Of a stretch of DNA of 64,000 nucleotides, positions 8,057 through 17,110 are shown piece after piece (positions within the stretch are counted from its first letter, which is position 1; every line of letters begins with the position of its first letter). The notes beneath the pieces were generated by a model. That model did not search any database. It was not told where the DNA came from and saw only the letters and a program-made list of their open reading frames with translations. Location: contig NZ_BMOE01000013.1 in NCBI RefSeq assembly GCF_014646915.1, positions 1-64,000 on the forward strand, read 5' to 3'. The stretch comes from Deinococcus aquiradiocola (GTDB lineage: Bacteria > Deinococcota > Deinococci > Deinococcales > Deinococcaceae). The translations under genes were made by a program, and so were the position numbers.

Positions 8057-10379
8057 CGGCGCTCAGGGGGGTGGGGCCGCCCCGTTCGCCCTGCGCGGCG
8101 GCCACCTGCAGGTCCAGCACCGCGTCCCACAGCAGCACGGTGGATTCCGCGCCCTGGTTGATGCTCGGCCCGTGCCGGTGCAGGCCGTCCCGGCACCCGG
8201 CGGTGACGGCGTCCAGCATCGGCTGCCCGAGCAGGTTGTCGCCCGTCAGCCAGTCGAGGGCGCGTGCCGCGCGCTGCAGCCACGCCTCTCCCGCCCCGGC
8301 CGCGTATGCCGCCGCGTACGCCGCGACGGACACGGCCGCCTCGATCGGCTGGCCGTCCCAGAGGGGCCGCGCCTCGCCGCGGAAGTACACGCGTTCGCAC
8401 CCGACCGGCCAGAACGTCCACCCGTCCGGCCCGCCCAGCGGTCCGCGCTGCTGACCGTGCAGCCAATCCAGGGTGCTCAGCCCGAGCGTGAGGCTGCCCG
8501 TGTCGCCGCTCGCCTGCCCGAACGCGATCAGGGCGTGCGGCAGTTCGGCATTCGCGTAGCTGAGGTACCCCTCGAACCAGTTCCAGCCGGGCCGCGCGCT
8601 CGCCGCATGCAGGGACGCCAGGGTGAGCGCGTACCCGCGCGCGGCGTCCAGCAACGCCCCGTGCTCGGCGAGCAGCGCGGGTGAGCGGTGCAGGTCGCTC
8701 ACGGCGAGCAGCAGGATCGCCTGCGCGCGCGGCGACTCCAAACCCAGGCCCGCCCGGCCCGAGCGGCGCAGCAGTTCGCGGGCCGCGTCCGAGACGAGCG
8801 GTTCCGGGTGCAGGGCCGCCACGACCAGGGCACGCACGGCGCGCGCCTGCGCGTTCTCGGCGCCGCGCGCCTCCAGCCAGCGACGGTCGTAACTGAGGAA
8901 ATTCCGGAACACGCCGCTCCCCTCGTCGATGGCGTAATGCAGGAACGACAGGTAGCGCCGCGCGAGTGCCAGGTGGGCGGCGCTGACCGGCAGGCGGCAC
9001 ACGAGCTGCAGGGCGCGGGCATTGTCGTCCGTGGTGTACCCCTCGTGCGGGTTCGGGACGGCGCCCGTCGCGTGCTGGAAGAGGCCCGTGCCGTCCGTCA
9101 TGGCGTGCAGGTGCGTCAGCTGCACCTGCGCGGGCCGCGCCGCACGGCGACCCATGCGGCCGTGACGGCGCGGCTGCACCTGCCCGAACACCTCCGCGTA
9201 CGCCGCGCCCACGGCAGGCCAGCGCATCGCCTCCCCGAACACCTCCGCGCGCGCGCCCATCCCGGCCCGCGCGTGCGGGTCGGACAGCAGGGCGGACAGC
9301 GCCTCCCCCATCGCGCGCGGCTCCCCGAACGGCGTGAGGACGCCCCGCCCGTCCGCGAGGAGTTCCTCCGCGTACCAGTACGGCGTGCTCACGACGGCCT
9401 TGCCGTTCCCGACCGCGTACGCGAGCGTCCCGGACGTGATCTGCGCGGGATTGGGGTAGGGCGTGAGGTACACGTCGGCCGCCGTCAGGTACCGCTTCAG
9501 GTCGTCCAGCTCCACGAAACGGTTGTCCATCCGCAGGTTGTCCTGCACGCCCAGCTCGCGGGCCAGGGCCAGCAGTTCCTCACGGTACGCCTCGCCCTCG
9601 TGCCGCAGCACGTGCGGGTGCGTGGCCCCCAGGATCAGGTACAGCGCGTCCGGGTGGGCGCGCACCACGTCCGGCAGGGCACGCACGGCCGTGTCGAGGC
9701 CCTTGCCGCGCCCGATCAGCCCGAACGTGAGGATCAGGGGCCGCTCCCCCACGCCCAGTCGGGCCTTCTCGGTGGCGGGATCGCCCGTCAGGTCCGGCAC
9801 GCCGTGATGAATAAGCCGCACCCGCCCGCGCGGCACGCCCTGCCGCACGAGGATATCCACCGCGCGGGCACTCATGACCACGATCCCGGCCGACAGGGCG
9901 CACAGTTCCTCCAGCACCGCCCGCTGCTCCGCGCTGGGCGTCTCCAGCACCGTGTGCAGCGTCGTCACGATGGGCGCGTCCAGGCCGCGCAGCAGCGTCA
10001 GCAGGTACGCGCCCGCCGGACCGCCGTAGATGCCGTACTCGTGCTGCACGCACACCACGTCGGGCCGCAGGGCGTTGATGCGTTCCGCGCCGCTCACGTA
10101 CTCGTCCAGCGCGTCCTGCTCGATGGCGAACACCACTTCCGGCGGGTACGGGTAGGTGTGCCCGTCGTTCATGGCGACGACACTGACCCGCTCGACCGGC
10201 AGGGCGCGCGCCACGTCGGCCGTGAAGGTCGCGATGCCGCACTGGCGCGGCGCGTGGTTCCCGATCAGCAGGACGTGCCGCAGCGGCGCGGCGGGCGTGA
10301 CGTGCGCGGCCGGACGGACCGGCAGCGCGGGCAGGGCGGTCGGCGCGGCGCGCCGGGACAGGGGGGATACGTCGGTCAT
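8049..10379 (-). CDS. Glycosyltransferase family 4 fused to an alpha/alpha-toroid-like domain
   Basis: A 776-residue two-domain protein. Residues about 30-410 are a GT4 glycosyltransferase: NHAPRQCGIATFTADV, HEYGIYGGPAG, a GLIGRGKGLDT donor-domain start and TPYPNPAQITSGTLAYAVGNGKAVVSTPY. Residues about 430-776 are helical, with GYTTDDNARAL, a WNWFEGYLSYANAELPHALI segment and SINQGAESTVLLW near the end, resembling an (alpha/alpha)6 glycosidase-like barrel. The C-terminal activity is not established. The ATG at 10379 follows a strong AGGAGG. First gene of a GT-GT(-GH130) series. Confidence 0.85.
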   Translation of the reverse strand: MTDVSPLSRRAAPTALPALPVRPAAHVTPAAPLRHVLLIGNHAPRQCGIATFTADVARALPVERVSVVAMNDGHTYPYPPEVVFAIEQDALDEYVSGAERINALRPDVVCVQHEYGIYGGPAGAYLLTLLRGLDAPIVTTLHTVLETPSAEQRAVLEELCALSAGIVVMSARAVDILVRQGVPRGRVRLIHHGVPDLTGDPATEKARLGVGERPLILTFGLIGRGKGLDTAVRALPDVVRAHPDALYLILGATHPHVLRHEGEAYREELLALARELGVQDNLRMDNRFVELDDLKRYLTAADVYLTPYPNPAQITSGTLAYAVGNGKAVVSTPYWYAEELLADGRGVLTPFGEPRAMGEALSALLSDPHARAGMGARAEVFGEAMRWPAVGAAYAEVFGQVQPRRHGRMGRRAARPAQVQLTHLHAMTDGTGLFQHATGAVPNPHEGYTTDDNARALQLVCRLPVSAAHLALARRYLSFLHYAIDEGSGVFRNFLSYDRRWLEARGAENAQARAVRALVVAALHPEPLVSDAARELLRRSGRAGLGLESPRAQAILLLAVSDLHRSPALLAEHGALLDAARGYALTLASLHAASARPGWNWFEGYLSYANAELPHALIAFGQASGDTGSLTLGLSTLDWLHGQQRGPLGGPDGWTFWPVGCERVYFRGEARPLWDGQPIEAAVSVAAYAAAYAAGAGEAWLQRAARALDWLTGDNLLGQPMLDAVTAGCRDGLHRHGPSINQGAESTVLLWDAVLDLQVAAAQGERGGPTPLSADD

Positions 10380-10889
10380 GGGACCTCCTGCGCGTCCTGC
10401 CCCGACGTCCCCGCGCACTCGGTGGCGGGCTGTCGAGACGAGACGCGCACCGCAGCCAGCCCGGCCGGTCTGAGCGGCCGGGGCAGCGGCGGGTCGTGCT
10501 CGCGTCCGCCCGGACCGTTCGCTCGGCGGGCACCTGTCGGTGCGCGGCCCTCGTCGGCGGGAAGCGCTCACCGCCGGAACACGCGTCCGGCAGGAATGAT
10601 CGGTACCTGAATGAAAAAGGGAGAGGTCAGGGATTCGGGGGGCGACGGGGTCCACCGACACCGCAGGGACCTGCACACCTCCTGGCCTCCAGCATCCCAC
10701 ACGCACCCACCGAAGGGGTGTGAGAAGCACGAATCCGTCCCCACACGCCCTTCACCTCACGCCACGCACGCCATTCACGGGGACGAGGACATGCGCCCGG
10801 GAACCCGGTCGTCCCGAACCGAGCTGAGCGCCTGAAGGTCAGCCGCGCGGAACGCGAAGCCGCCGCCCGACCGCGAGCGCCGGACCGGG
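10380..10889. other. 510-base intergenic region
   Basis: No credible gene. It holds the Shine-Dalgarno AGGAGG of the glycosyltransferase at its left edge and a fragment of the dispersed repeat at 10821-10881 (listed separately). Several long frames cross it but have no start signal and no recognisable product. I could not identify a convincing promoter for the glycosyltransferase. Confidence 0.6.
10821..10881 (+). repeat. Fragment of the dispersed mosaic repeat (flank module)
   Basis: GAGCTGAGCGCCTGAAGGTC then AGCCGCGCGGAACGCGAAGC and CGCCGCCCGACCGCGAGCG closely follow the flank module of the copy at 48.2 kb read on its minus strand, which has CGGAACGCGAAGCCGCCGCC in the same context. The core with the terminal inverted repeats is absent. 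It sits just downstream of uvsE. Confidence 0.6.
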
Positions 10890-11783
10890 TCAGCCCTGCA
10901 CGTGCGCCCGCAGGCCCGCCAGTGCCAGCTCCTTCCCTTTCGCTTCCACCTCGATCCACGGCACGTCCCGGTACGCTTCCGGGAAGTGCGTGATCAGGTC
11001 CGTGTGCCTCCGGTCCTGCGGGCCGTCGATGCCGTTGCTCAGGTGCACCACCTGCCACTCGGGCGGCGTCCACGTGTCCCGCGCGGCCAGCACCCACTCC
11101 CGCACGCTCGGGTCGTCCTGCGACGCCAGCCGCTCACGCACCACGTGATGATGCGCGTCCAGCACCAGCGGCACGCCCGCCGCGCCGCACACCGGCAGCA
11201 GGTCCGCCGGACCGTACGCCCGCTCGTCGTTCTCCAGGCACAGACGCAGGCGCACCCCGTCCGGCAGGGTGGGAATGATCTCGGCCAGCTGCTCCGCCCG
11301 CCCCCCCTTGCCGCCGTGCAGCAGGATCATGTTCCACGGCGTGCGCGAGAACCCCAGCAGGTCCATCACGTGACCGTGCGCCGTGACGGCCAGCACGCTG
11401 CGCCGCACCACGTCCGGCCGCTCGCTGTTCAGCACGATGAACTGATCCGGATGCACGAGCACCCGGATGCCCGCCGACGTGAACGCCGCGCCCGCCTCGG
11501 CCAGCTGCGGCGCCAGCGCGTCCAGCACCTCACGGCCCGTCCCGTCGCCCTCCAGGTCCAGCATCGGGAACAGCGCCGCCGACATGCGGTACAGCCGGAT
11601 GCCGTGCCGCACGCAGTACGCGGCCGCGCCCGCCAGGCGCGAGATGTTGTCGGCGTACAGGTCCAGCAGCGCGCCGCGCCGCCCGGCGTCCGGCAGGGCC
11701 CGGTACCGCGTGAGCGTGATGGTCCGGAACCGCACCTCCGGCCCGAACGTGATGCACACCAGACCCAGGTGGGGTGTCGTCAT
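10890..11783 (-). CDS. uvsE: UV damage endonuclease UvsE/UvdE
   Basis: A 297-residue TIM-barrel endonuclease that nicks DNA 5' of UV photoproducts, an alternative to UvrABC known in Deinococcus. Seen: [16 protein letters not shown] at the start, [37 protein letters not shown] (metal-ligand Glu) and LVLDAHHH (ligand Asp/His), then [13 protein letters not shown] residues at the C-terminus including the catalytic lysine. The ATG at 11783 follows TACCCT and seven bases, a leaderless start, so upstream in-frame codons are not used. Single gene, divergent from the PadR operon. Confidence 0.93.
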   Translation of the reverse strand: MTTPHLGLVCITFGPEVRFRTITLTRYRALPDAGRRGALLDLYADNISRLAGAAAYCVRHGIRLYRMSAALFPMLDLEGDGTGREVLDALAPQLAEAGAAFTSAGIRVLVHPDQFIVLNSERPDVVRRSVLAVTAHGHVMDLLGFSRTPWNMILLHGGKGGRAEQLAEIIPTLPDGVRLRLCLENDERAYGPADLLPVCGAAGVPLVLDAHHHVVRERLASQDDPSVREWVLAARDTWTPPEWQVVHLSNGIDGPQDRRHTDLITHFPEAYRDVPWIEVEAKGKELALAGLRAHVQG

Positions 11784-11850
11784 GGGGTCCAGGGTAGTGC
11801 AGGGCCGTGTCCGGGATCGTCTGAACGGCTGCCGGAAGTCTTTAACCACA

Positions 11851-11899
11851 ATCTTGTTTGACAAGATATTGCCGCCCCACTACCTTGGTCCTCAAGATA
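11851..11899 (+). promoter_or_regulatory. padR promoter with overlapping operator
   Basis: TTGACA (11858-11863), 17 bases, TACCTT (11881-11886). A perfect inverted repeat ATCTTG-TTTGA-CAAGAT (11851-11867) overlaps the -35. The half-site CAAGATA recurs at 11893-11899, 31 bases (three helical turns) from its first occurrence at 11862. PadR regulators commonly autoregulate, so this is a candidate operator. Confidence 0.7.
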
Positions 11900-11940
11900 C
11901 CTGCACGGCAGGACAACCCTGAGCACGCGGCGGAGACGAC

Positions 11941-12270
11941 ATGAACCCACTCAAATCCGGCACCATCGACCTCGTCCTGCTCTCGGCCCTGCAGGACCGA
12001 CCCCGCTACGGCCTGGAAATTCTGGAACACATCCGGACCCGCGCTGCAGGACAGTTCGACATGAAGGAAGGCAGCCTCTACCCGGCCCTGCACCGGCTGG
12101 TCAAGGCGGGCTGGGTGGACAGCGAATGGCAGGCGAGCACCCAGGGCGGCGCTCCACGCAAGGTCTACCACCTGACCGACAGCGGCCTGAACGCCATGAA
12201 CGACAAACGGCAGGAATGGCAGGGCCTGCGAAATGCCGTGGACGCCCTGCTGACCCGCAGGCTGGCATGA
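11941..12270 (+). CDS. PadR family transcriptional regulator
   Basis: A 109-residue winged-helix repressor of the short PadR-s2 type. LLSALQDRPRYGLEILEHI is the first helices of the wHTH, MKEGSLYPALHRLVKAGWV the recognition helix, and GGAPRKVYHLTDSG the wing; a short C-terminal dimer helix ends the protein. GGAG five bases upstream supports ATG 11941. Its stop overlaps the next start (ATGA), so the two proteins are made together. This pairing with a membrane protein carrying a HAAS-like N-terminus is common for PadR genes. The inducer is unknown. Confidence 0.93.
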   Translation: MNPLKSGTIDLVLLSALQDRPRYGLEILEHIRTRAAGQFDMKEGSLYPALHRLVKAGWVDSEWQASTQGGAPRKVYHLTDSGLNAMNDKRQEWQGLRNAVDALLTRRLA

Positions 12271-13418
12271 CCCGCCGCCGTCCCTTCGCCCGCCGCCCGC
12301 TCAGCATGAACGCCTACATCGGGCGGGCCACCGTGGGCCTGCCGAAAGCCGATCGCCTGGATGCCGCCGCCGAGCTGAGAACGCATCTGGTCGAGAGAAT
12401 CGACAAGCTGCGTGCCGCCGGGCACCCCGCTGACGAGGCCGAATACCTCGCCGTGCAGGCGATGGGCGACCCCGCACCCACCAACCGGGGCCTGCTGGGG
12501 CACGCCTTCACCCACCGGGCAGGCTGGGCGGTACTTGCCGCTGTGCTGCTGGGCGGCGGGTGGGCCGGGTACGGCTACGCGCAAAGGGAATGGATGCCGC
12601 CGAAAGAGGGCGTCCTGTGGTCAGGCGACCTGACGCTGGAAGACCTGAAGGCACTGAACGCCGACGAGCACGCCCCCAGGGGGCAATTTCAGGTGGCGAC
12701 ACTCACTTACCCACGCGGCACGAAATCGATCTACTACGCGCTGGTCACGCCCGGGCACCTGGAGGTTCAGCAGAAGGACCTTCAGGCCGAACTTCGGGAC
12801 AACCAGAGCGCGAGTGCCCTGCGTCGCCTTCCCGGCAGTTACCGGTACCAGGAGCGCTGGCTGATGACCGACACGAGAAGCAATACGGTCTGCACAGGCC
12901 ACTGGGAGCTGTACAGCAATCTCAGGGTCATTCAGAGTCCCCGGCTTCCGATACAGAGTCAGAGCTGGCCGAATCTCGGCACCCCGAGCACCTGCACGGG
13001 CGTGAAACGGCAGTACCGGACACTCACCGCACTGACGCCGAAGCCCGGCTGGCACGCTGAAGGCAGGACTGTTTCCCAGGTGCCGTTCAGGCATGACGAG
13101 GAACTTCTCCCCCCCGAGCTGGGCGGCATCACGACCACTTCAGGTCCGACGGAGCTCCCGCTCAACCACTGGACCATCCTGCGGCAACTGGTGCTCAACC
13201 CCCGCACCGCCCTGAACGGACTCCCGACCCTCGCGGGTCCAGCGGCAGGCATGTACATCGCCGTCCTGCCGAGCAGCCAGCCCGGCACCGCAGACGGGTA
13301 CACGGTCAGCGGCACTGTCGACGGGTACGGGAACGCCTCCACGCTCAGCTACGGGGGGAAGCCCCTGCCGCCCGCACCTCAGCTCAACGCGGCACAAACC
13401 AAGTTCGTCGAACAGTAA
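12267..13418 (+). CDS. Membrane protein with HAAS/permease-prefix-like N-terminus
   Basis: 383 residues, start ATG overlapping the padR stop. Residues about 15-75 form helices of the kind found in HAAS or permease-prefix domains (YIGRATVGLPKADRLDAAAE, then EYLAVQAMGDP). One transmembrane helix follows (WAVLAAVLLGGGWAGYGYAQ, about 88-107). The remaining 270 residues are extracytoplasmic, with two cysteines (CTGHW and TCTG) that could form a disulfide, and no family I recognise. Likely senses or resists something under PadR control; function unknown. Confidence 0.7.
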   Translation: MTRRRPFARRPLSMNAYIGRATVGLPKADRLDAAAELRTHLVERIDKLRAAGHPADEAEYLAVQAMGDPAPTNRGLLGHAFTHRAGWAVLAAVLLGGGWAGYGYAQREWMPPKEGVLWSGDLTLEDLKALNADEHAPRGQFQVATLTYPRGTKSIYYALVTPGHLEVQQKDLQAELRDNQSASALRRLPGSYRYQERWLMTDTRSNTVCTGHWELYSNLRVIQSPRLPIQSQSWPNLGTPSTCTGVKRQYRTLTALTPKPGWHAEGRTVSQVPFRHDEELLPPELGGITTTSGPTELPLNHWTILRQLVLNPRTALNGLPTLAGPAAGMYIAVLPSSQPGTADGYTVSGTVDGYGNASTLSYGGKPLPPAPQLNAAQTKFVEQ

Positions 13419-13425
13419 GCCTGCC

Positions 13426-14130
13426 TCATACGCCCAGGTAGCGTTGGACGTCCCGGGTGGGTGTCTCGGCGGTGAGGCCGGTTTCGACGACGCGGCCCTT
13501 CTGCATGACGTAGTAGCGGTCCGCGAAGGCCCACGCGAAGTCCAGGTACTGCTCGACGAGCAGCACGGCGACGCGCAGTTCGCGGCGGATGCGGGTGAGG
13601 GCCGCCTCGATCTCCTGCACGATGCTCGGCTGGATGCCTTCGGTGGGTTCGTCGAGCAGCAGGTAGCGGGGCTGCGTGACAAGGGCGCGCCCGATGGCGA
13701 CCTGCTGCTGCTGGCCGCCGCTGAGGTTCCCGGCCTTGCGGCCCGCCATGTCGTGCAGGATCGGGAAGAGGTCGTAGATGAGTTCGGGCAGGTCGTGGCG
13801 GGCGTTCGGGCGGCCGTTCAGGGCGGGCAGGCCCATGAGGAGGTTCTCGTGCACGGTGAGGTGGGGGAACAGGCCGCGGCCCTGCGGGACGTACGCGAGG
13901 CCGCTGCGGGCGCGGGCGTAGGCGGGGTCCTGCTGGACGTGCTCGCCGTTCAGGCGGACCTGTCCGGACGTGATGGGGTGCAGGCCGGTGATGGCGCGCA
14001 GCAGGGTGGTCTTGCCGACGCCGTTGCGGCCGATGAGGGTGACGGCTTCCGCGTCGCGCACTTCGAGGTGCACGTCCCACAGCACCTGGCTCTGTCCGTA
14101 CGCGGCGTTCACGCCTTCAAGCTTGAGCAT
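13426..14130 (-). CDS. urtE: Urea ABC transporter ATP-binding protein UrtE
   Basis: A 234-residue branched-chain-type ABC ATPase (LivF-like), second ATPase of the urea importer. Walker A GRNGVGKTT, signature LSGGQQQQVAIGRAL, Walker B YLLLDEPTEGIQP, and H-loop replaced by LLVEQYLDFA, with Gln as usual for LivF/UrtE. The C-terminal TPTRDVQRYLGV ending is typical of UrtE. Last gene of urtABCDE; overlaps urtD by 14 bases. Confidence 0.93.
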   Translation of the reverse strand: MLKLEGVNAAYGQSQVLWDVHLEVRDAEAVTLIGRNGVGKTTLLRAITGLHPITSGQVRLNGEHVQQDPAYARARSGLAYVPQGRGLFPHLTVHENLLMGLPALNGRPNARHDLPELIYDLFPILHDMAGRKAGNLSGGQQQQVAIGRALVTQPRYLLLDEPTEGIQPSIVQEIEAALTRIRRELRVAVLLVEQYLDFAWAFADRYYVMQKGRVVETGLTAETPTRDVQRYLGV

Positions 14131-14911
14131 GTGGGTCTCCGGGGGTGGGCGCGTCTTCTTTGGGTCGGCCCAGGTAGATTTCCATGACGTCCGGGTCGGC
14201 GCGCAGCGTGGCGAGGTCGCCTTCGCGGAACACCTGTCCCTGGTGCAGGACGGTGATGGGCGCGTCCAGCAGTTCCACGAAGGCCATGTCGTGGTCGATG
14301 ACGAGGACCGTGTGGCGTCCGGCGAGCGTGCGGATGAGTTCGGCGGTCTTGGCGGTCTCCTGGGCGGTCATGCCTGCGGTGGGTTCGTCGAGCAGCAGGA
14401 GGTGCGGGTCGGTGGCGACCACCATGCCGAGCTCCAGCCACTGTTTCTCGCCGTGCGCGAGGCCGGACGCGAGCTGGTGGGCCTTGCCGTTCAGGCCGGT
14501 CAGGTCGAGGAGATCCGTGACGCGCTGGGCCTCGTGGGCGCGCATGCCGGGACGCAGGCTGCCGAGGACGCCTTTGCCGCGCCGGGTGGCGACCTGCAGG
14601 TTCTCGTGGACGGTCAGGCCGTCGAGCACGCCGGGCGCCTGGAATTTACGGCAGATGCCGAGGTTGGCGATGCGGTACTCGGGGAGGCGCGTGAGGCTCT
14701 GGCCTTCGTAGCGGACGTCGCCGCTGACGGGGCGGACCTTGCCGATGATGGTGTCGAGCAGGGTGCTCTTGCCCGCGCCGTTCGGGCCGATCAGGACGCG
14801 GAGGCTGCCGCGCGGCACCTGCAGGCTCAGGTCCGTGAGCGCCTTGAAGCCGTCGAAGCTGACGGTCACGCCCTGCACGTCCAGCAGCACGGGTTCAGTG
14901 GGAGACGACAT
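14117..14911 (-). CDS. urtD: Urea ABC transporter ATP-binding protein UrtD
   Basis: A 264-residue LivG-like ATPase. GPNGAGKST (Walker A), ASGLAHGEKQWLELGMVVA, where the signature motif is the LAHGEKQ form typical of UrtD, and LLLLDEPTAGMT (Walker B) followed by VLVIDHDMAFVE. Binds UrtC/UrtB at the inner membrane face. Starts inside the urtC end (17-base overlap), showing tight coupling. Confidence 0.94.
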   Translation of the reverse strand: MSSPTEPVLLDVQGVTVSFDGFKALTDLSLQVPRGSLRVLIGPNGAGKSTLLDTIIGKVRPVSGDVRYEGQSLTRLPEYRIANLGICRKFQAPGVLDGLTVHENLQVATRRGKGVLGSLRPGMRAHEAQRVTDLLDLTGLNGKAHQLASGLAHGEKQWLELGMVVATDPHLLLLDEPTAGMTAQETAKTAELIRTLAGRHTVLVIDHDMAFVELLDAPITVLHQGQVFREGDLATLRADPDVMEIYLGRPKEDAPTPGDPHAQA

Positions 14912-15992
14912 CGTTCACCTCCTGCACGGCCTGCACCGGCTGGGTCGCCCGGGGCCGGACGCGGCGGCCGGTCAGCAGGCCCGCCACGCCCTGCGGGAGG
15001 GCCAGGACCACGAACACGAACAGTGCCCCCATGACGTACAGCCACGCGTCCGGCGCGGCGCTGGAGATCTTGTCCTTGGCGATCTGGCCCAGCACCAGCC
15101 CGCCCACCGCACCCAGCAGGCTGTTCCTGCCGCCCAGCGCCACCCACACCACGAGTTCGATGCTGAACGTCACGCCGATCATGGCGGGCGAGATGGTGCC
15201 CAGGTGCAGGGTGTACAGCGCGCCGCTGAGGCCCGACAGCAGCCCCCCGAACGCGAAGGCGGCGATCTTGAAGGCGGCCGGGTTGTAGCCCAGGAAGCGC
15301 ACGCGGTTCTCGTTGTCGCGGATGGCGGTCAGGACGCGCCCGAAGTGCGTGCCGAGCAGCCACACGGTGCCCGCCATGCACGCGGCCAGCACGAGCAGCG
15401 TCACCCAGTACAGGCTGCGCGCCACGCCCGCGCCGCGCAGGTCGATGCCCAGGAAGGTCTGGAAGTCCGTGATGCCGTTGGTGCCGCTCGTGAGGCCCTG
15501 CGAGCCGTTCAGCCACGTCACGAAGGCCAGCACGAGCGCCTGCGTGATGATGCTCACGTACACGCCCGTGATGCGGCGCCGGAACATCAGCCACGCGACC
15601 AGTCCGGCGGCCACGGCGGGAAGGACCAGCACCATCAGCAGCGCGAAGGGCGCACTGGCGAACGGAATCCAGAACCACGGCAGCGTCTCGACGCCGTTAT
15701 AGACCATGAAGTCCGGCAGTTCACCCTTCGCGGTGGCGGCGAGCTTGAGGTGCATGGCGAGCGCGTACCCGCCCAGCCCGAAGAACAGGCCCTGCCCGAG
15801 GCTGAGGATGCCGGTGCGCCCCCACACCACCATGATGCCGATGGCGGCCACCCCGAGTGCCAGCACGCGGCCCAGCAGCGTCAGGGTGTACGCGCCCAGG
15901 TAGAAGGGCGCCAGGGCCAGCGCGAGGGCCAGCAGCACCAGCAGGGCCGCCCGGACGGGGCTGGCCGTGGGTCGGCGCGGTCCGGGGTTCAC
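14895..15992 (-). CDS. urtC: Urea ABC transporter permease UrtC
   Basis: A LivM-like permease of 365 residues with about ten transmembrane helices. GRTGILSLGQGLFFGLGGYA is the family motif near residue 75, and the cytoplasmic EAA-like loop reads GRVLTAIRDNENRVRFLGYN. The start is set at GTG 15992, which overlaps the urtB stop (GTGA) and has GGAGGA just upstream. An ATG 51 bases further up would overlap urtB more deeply and has no Shine-Dalgarno. Confidence 0.92.
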   Translation of the reverse strand: MNPGPRRPTASPVRAALLVLLALALALAPFYLGAYTLTLLGRVLALGVAAIGIMVVWGRTGILSLGQGLFFGLGGYALAMHLKLAATAKGELPDFMVYNGVETLPWFWIPFASAPFALLMVLVLPAVAAGLVAWLMFRRRITGVYVSIITQALVLAFVTWLNGSQGLTSGTNGITDFQTFLGIDLRGAGVARSLYWVTLLVLAACMAGTVWLLGTHFGRVLTAIRDNENRVRFLGYNPAAFKIAAFAFGGLLSGLSGALYTLHLGTISPAMIGVTFSIELVVWVALGGRNSLLGAVGGLVLGQIAKDKISSAAPDAWLYVMGALFVFVVLALPQGVAGLLTGRRVRPRATQPVQAVQEVNDVVSH

Positions 15993-16894
15993 GATTCCTC
16001 CAGGGCGCGCGACTGTGTGGGGAACAGACCGCGCGGCTTCCACTGCAGGAACGCGACCACCAGGATCAGCATGATGGCCTGCGCGAGACTGGAGCTGGTG
16101 AGTCCCTCGGCGAGTGCGGTCACGAAGCCCAGCAGCAGCGCGGCGACGCCCGCCCCGAGGACGCTGCCCACGCCGCCCACCACGACCACTAGGAAGGCGT
16201 TCACGATGTATGCGGCACCCACCGTGGGGTTCACGGGGGCGAGCAGCGCGAGGCCCACGCCCGCCACGCCCGCGATGCCTGCCCCGAGCGAGAACACCAG
16301 CAGGTCAAGGCGGCGCGTGTTGACGCCCAGCGCGGACGCCATCTCGCGGTTGCTGTTCACGGCGCGGACGTGCATGCCCAGGCGGCTGCGTGTCAGCACC
16401 CACCACATCACGCCCAGCACCAGGGCGGCCAGCACGATCACGAAGAGCCGCACGTACGGAAAGCTCAGGCCGTCCAGCACGCCGCCGTGCACGGTGACGG
16501 AGCCCGACAGCCACGCGGGCGCAGTGACCGGCACGCCGGTCGAGCCGAACACCTGCCGGGCCGCCTGCTGCAGGATCAGGCTGATGCCCCACGTGGCGAG
16601 CAGCGTGTCGAGCGGGCGGCCGTACAGGCGCCGGATGACGAGCGTCTCCAGCAGCGCGCCCAGCAGCGCGGTGCCGAGAAACGCGAGCGGGAAGGCGATC
16701 CAGAGGTAGCCGGGGCCGGTCATCTTGGCGGCGAGGTACGTGAGGTACCCGCCGATCATCAGGAACTCGCCGTGCGCCATGTTGATGACGCGCATCAGGC
16801 CGAAGCTCAGGGCCAGCCCCAGCGCCGTGAGCAGCAGCAGGCTGGCGACCGACAGGCCGGTGAAGAGCTGCCCGGAGAGAAAGACGGGGTCCAT
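15989..16894 (-). CDS. urtB: Urea ABC transporter permease UrtB
   Basis: A 301-residue LivH-like permease. GLMRVINMAHGEFLMIGGYL is the signature of the first helices, and GMHVRAVNSNREMASALGVN the cytoplasmic coupling loop. AAGGAG lies just before the ATG. It is separated from urtA by 216 bases containing a stem-loop, consistent with less permease than binding protein being made. Confidence 0.94.
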   Translation of the reverse strand: MDPVFLSGQLFTGLSVASLLLLTALGLALSFGLMRVINMAHGEFLMIGGYLTYLAAKMTGPGYLWIAFPLAFLGTALLGALLETLVIRRLYGRPLDTLLATWGISLILQQAARQVFGSTGVPVTAPAWLSGSVTVHGGVLDGLSFPYVRLFVIVLAALVLGVMWWVLTRSRLGMHVRAVNSNREMASALGVNTRRLDLLVFSLGAGIAGVAGVGLALLAPVNPTVGAAYIVNAFLVVVVGGVGSVLGAGVAALLLGFVTALAEGLTSSSLAQAIMLILVVAFLQWKPRGLFPTQSRALEES

Positions 16895-16947
16895 ACGGGG
16901 TACTCCTTTGGAGCGGAGAACAGGAACTCGGGCTCGGCGTGCCGCCC

Positions 16948-16973
16948 AACGGTGAACTCAAACGGTGAACTCG
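16948..16973. repeat. 13-bp direct tandem repeat upstream of urtB
   Basis: AACGGTGAACTCA (16948-16960) is followed directly by AACGGTGAACTCG (16961-16973). It lies 54 bases upstream of the urtB start on the minus strand. Significance unknown; it could be a binding site or a recent duplication. Confidence 0.5.
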
Positions 16974-17043
16974 AAAAAGGACTCTGCGACAGGCCGGTGC
17001 CGTCCTGTTTGGGGTCTTCTCAATGGTGGTCGCGGGACTCGCA

Positions 17044-17094
17044 GGGCGCACGGAGCGACGGGGGCGCTGCTGCCCATGGCCGTTCCGTGCGCCC
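17044..17094 (-). other. urtA-urtB intercistronic stem-loop
   Basis: GGGCGCACGGA (17044-17054) pairs perfectly with TCCGTGCGCCC (17084-17094) over 11 bp. It starts 16 bases after the urtA stop. There is no T-run, so it fits a partial terminator or an RNA-stabilising structure that favours urtA. Confidence 0.6.
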
Positions 17095-17110
17095 GGTTCA
17101 TCTGTTCAGC

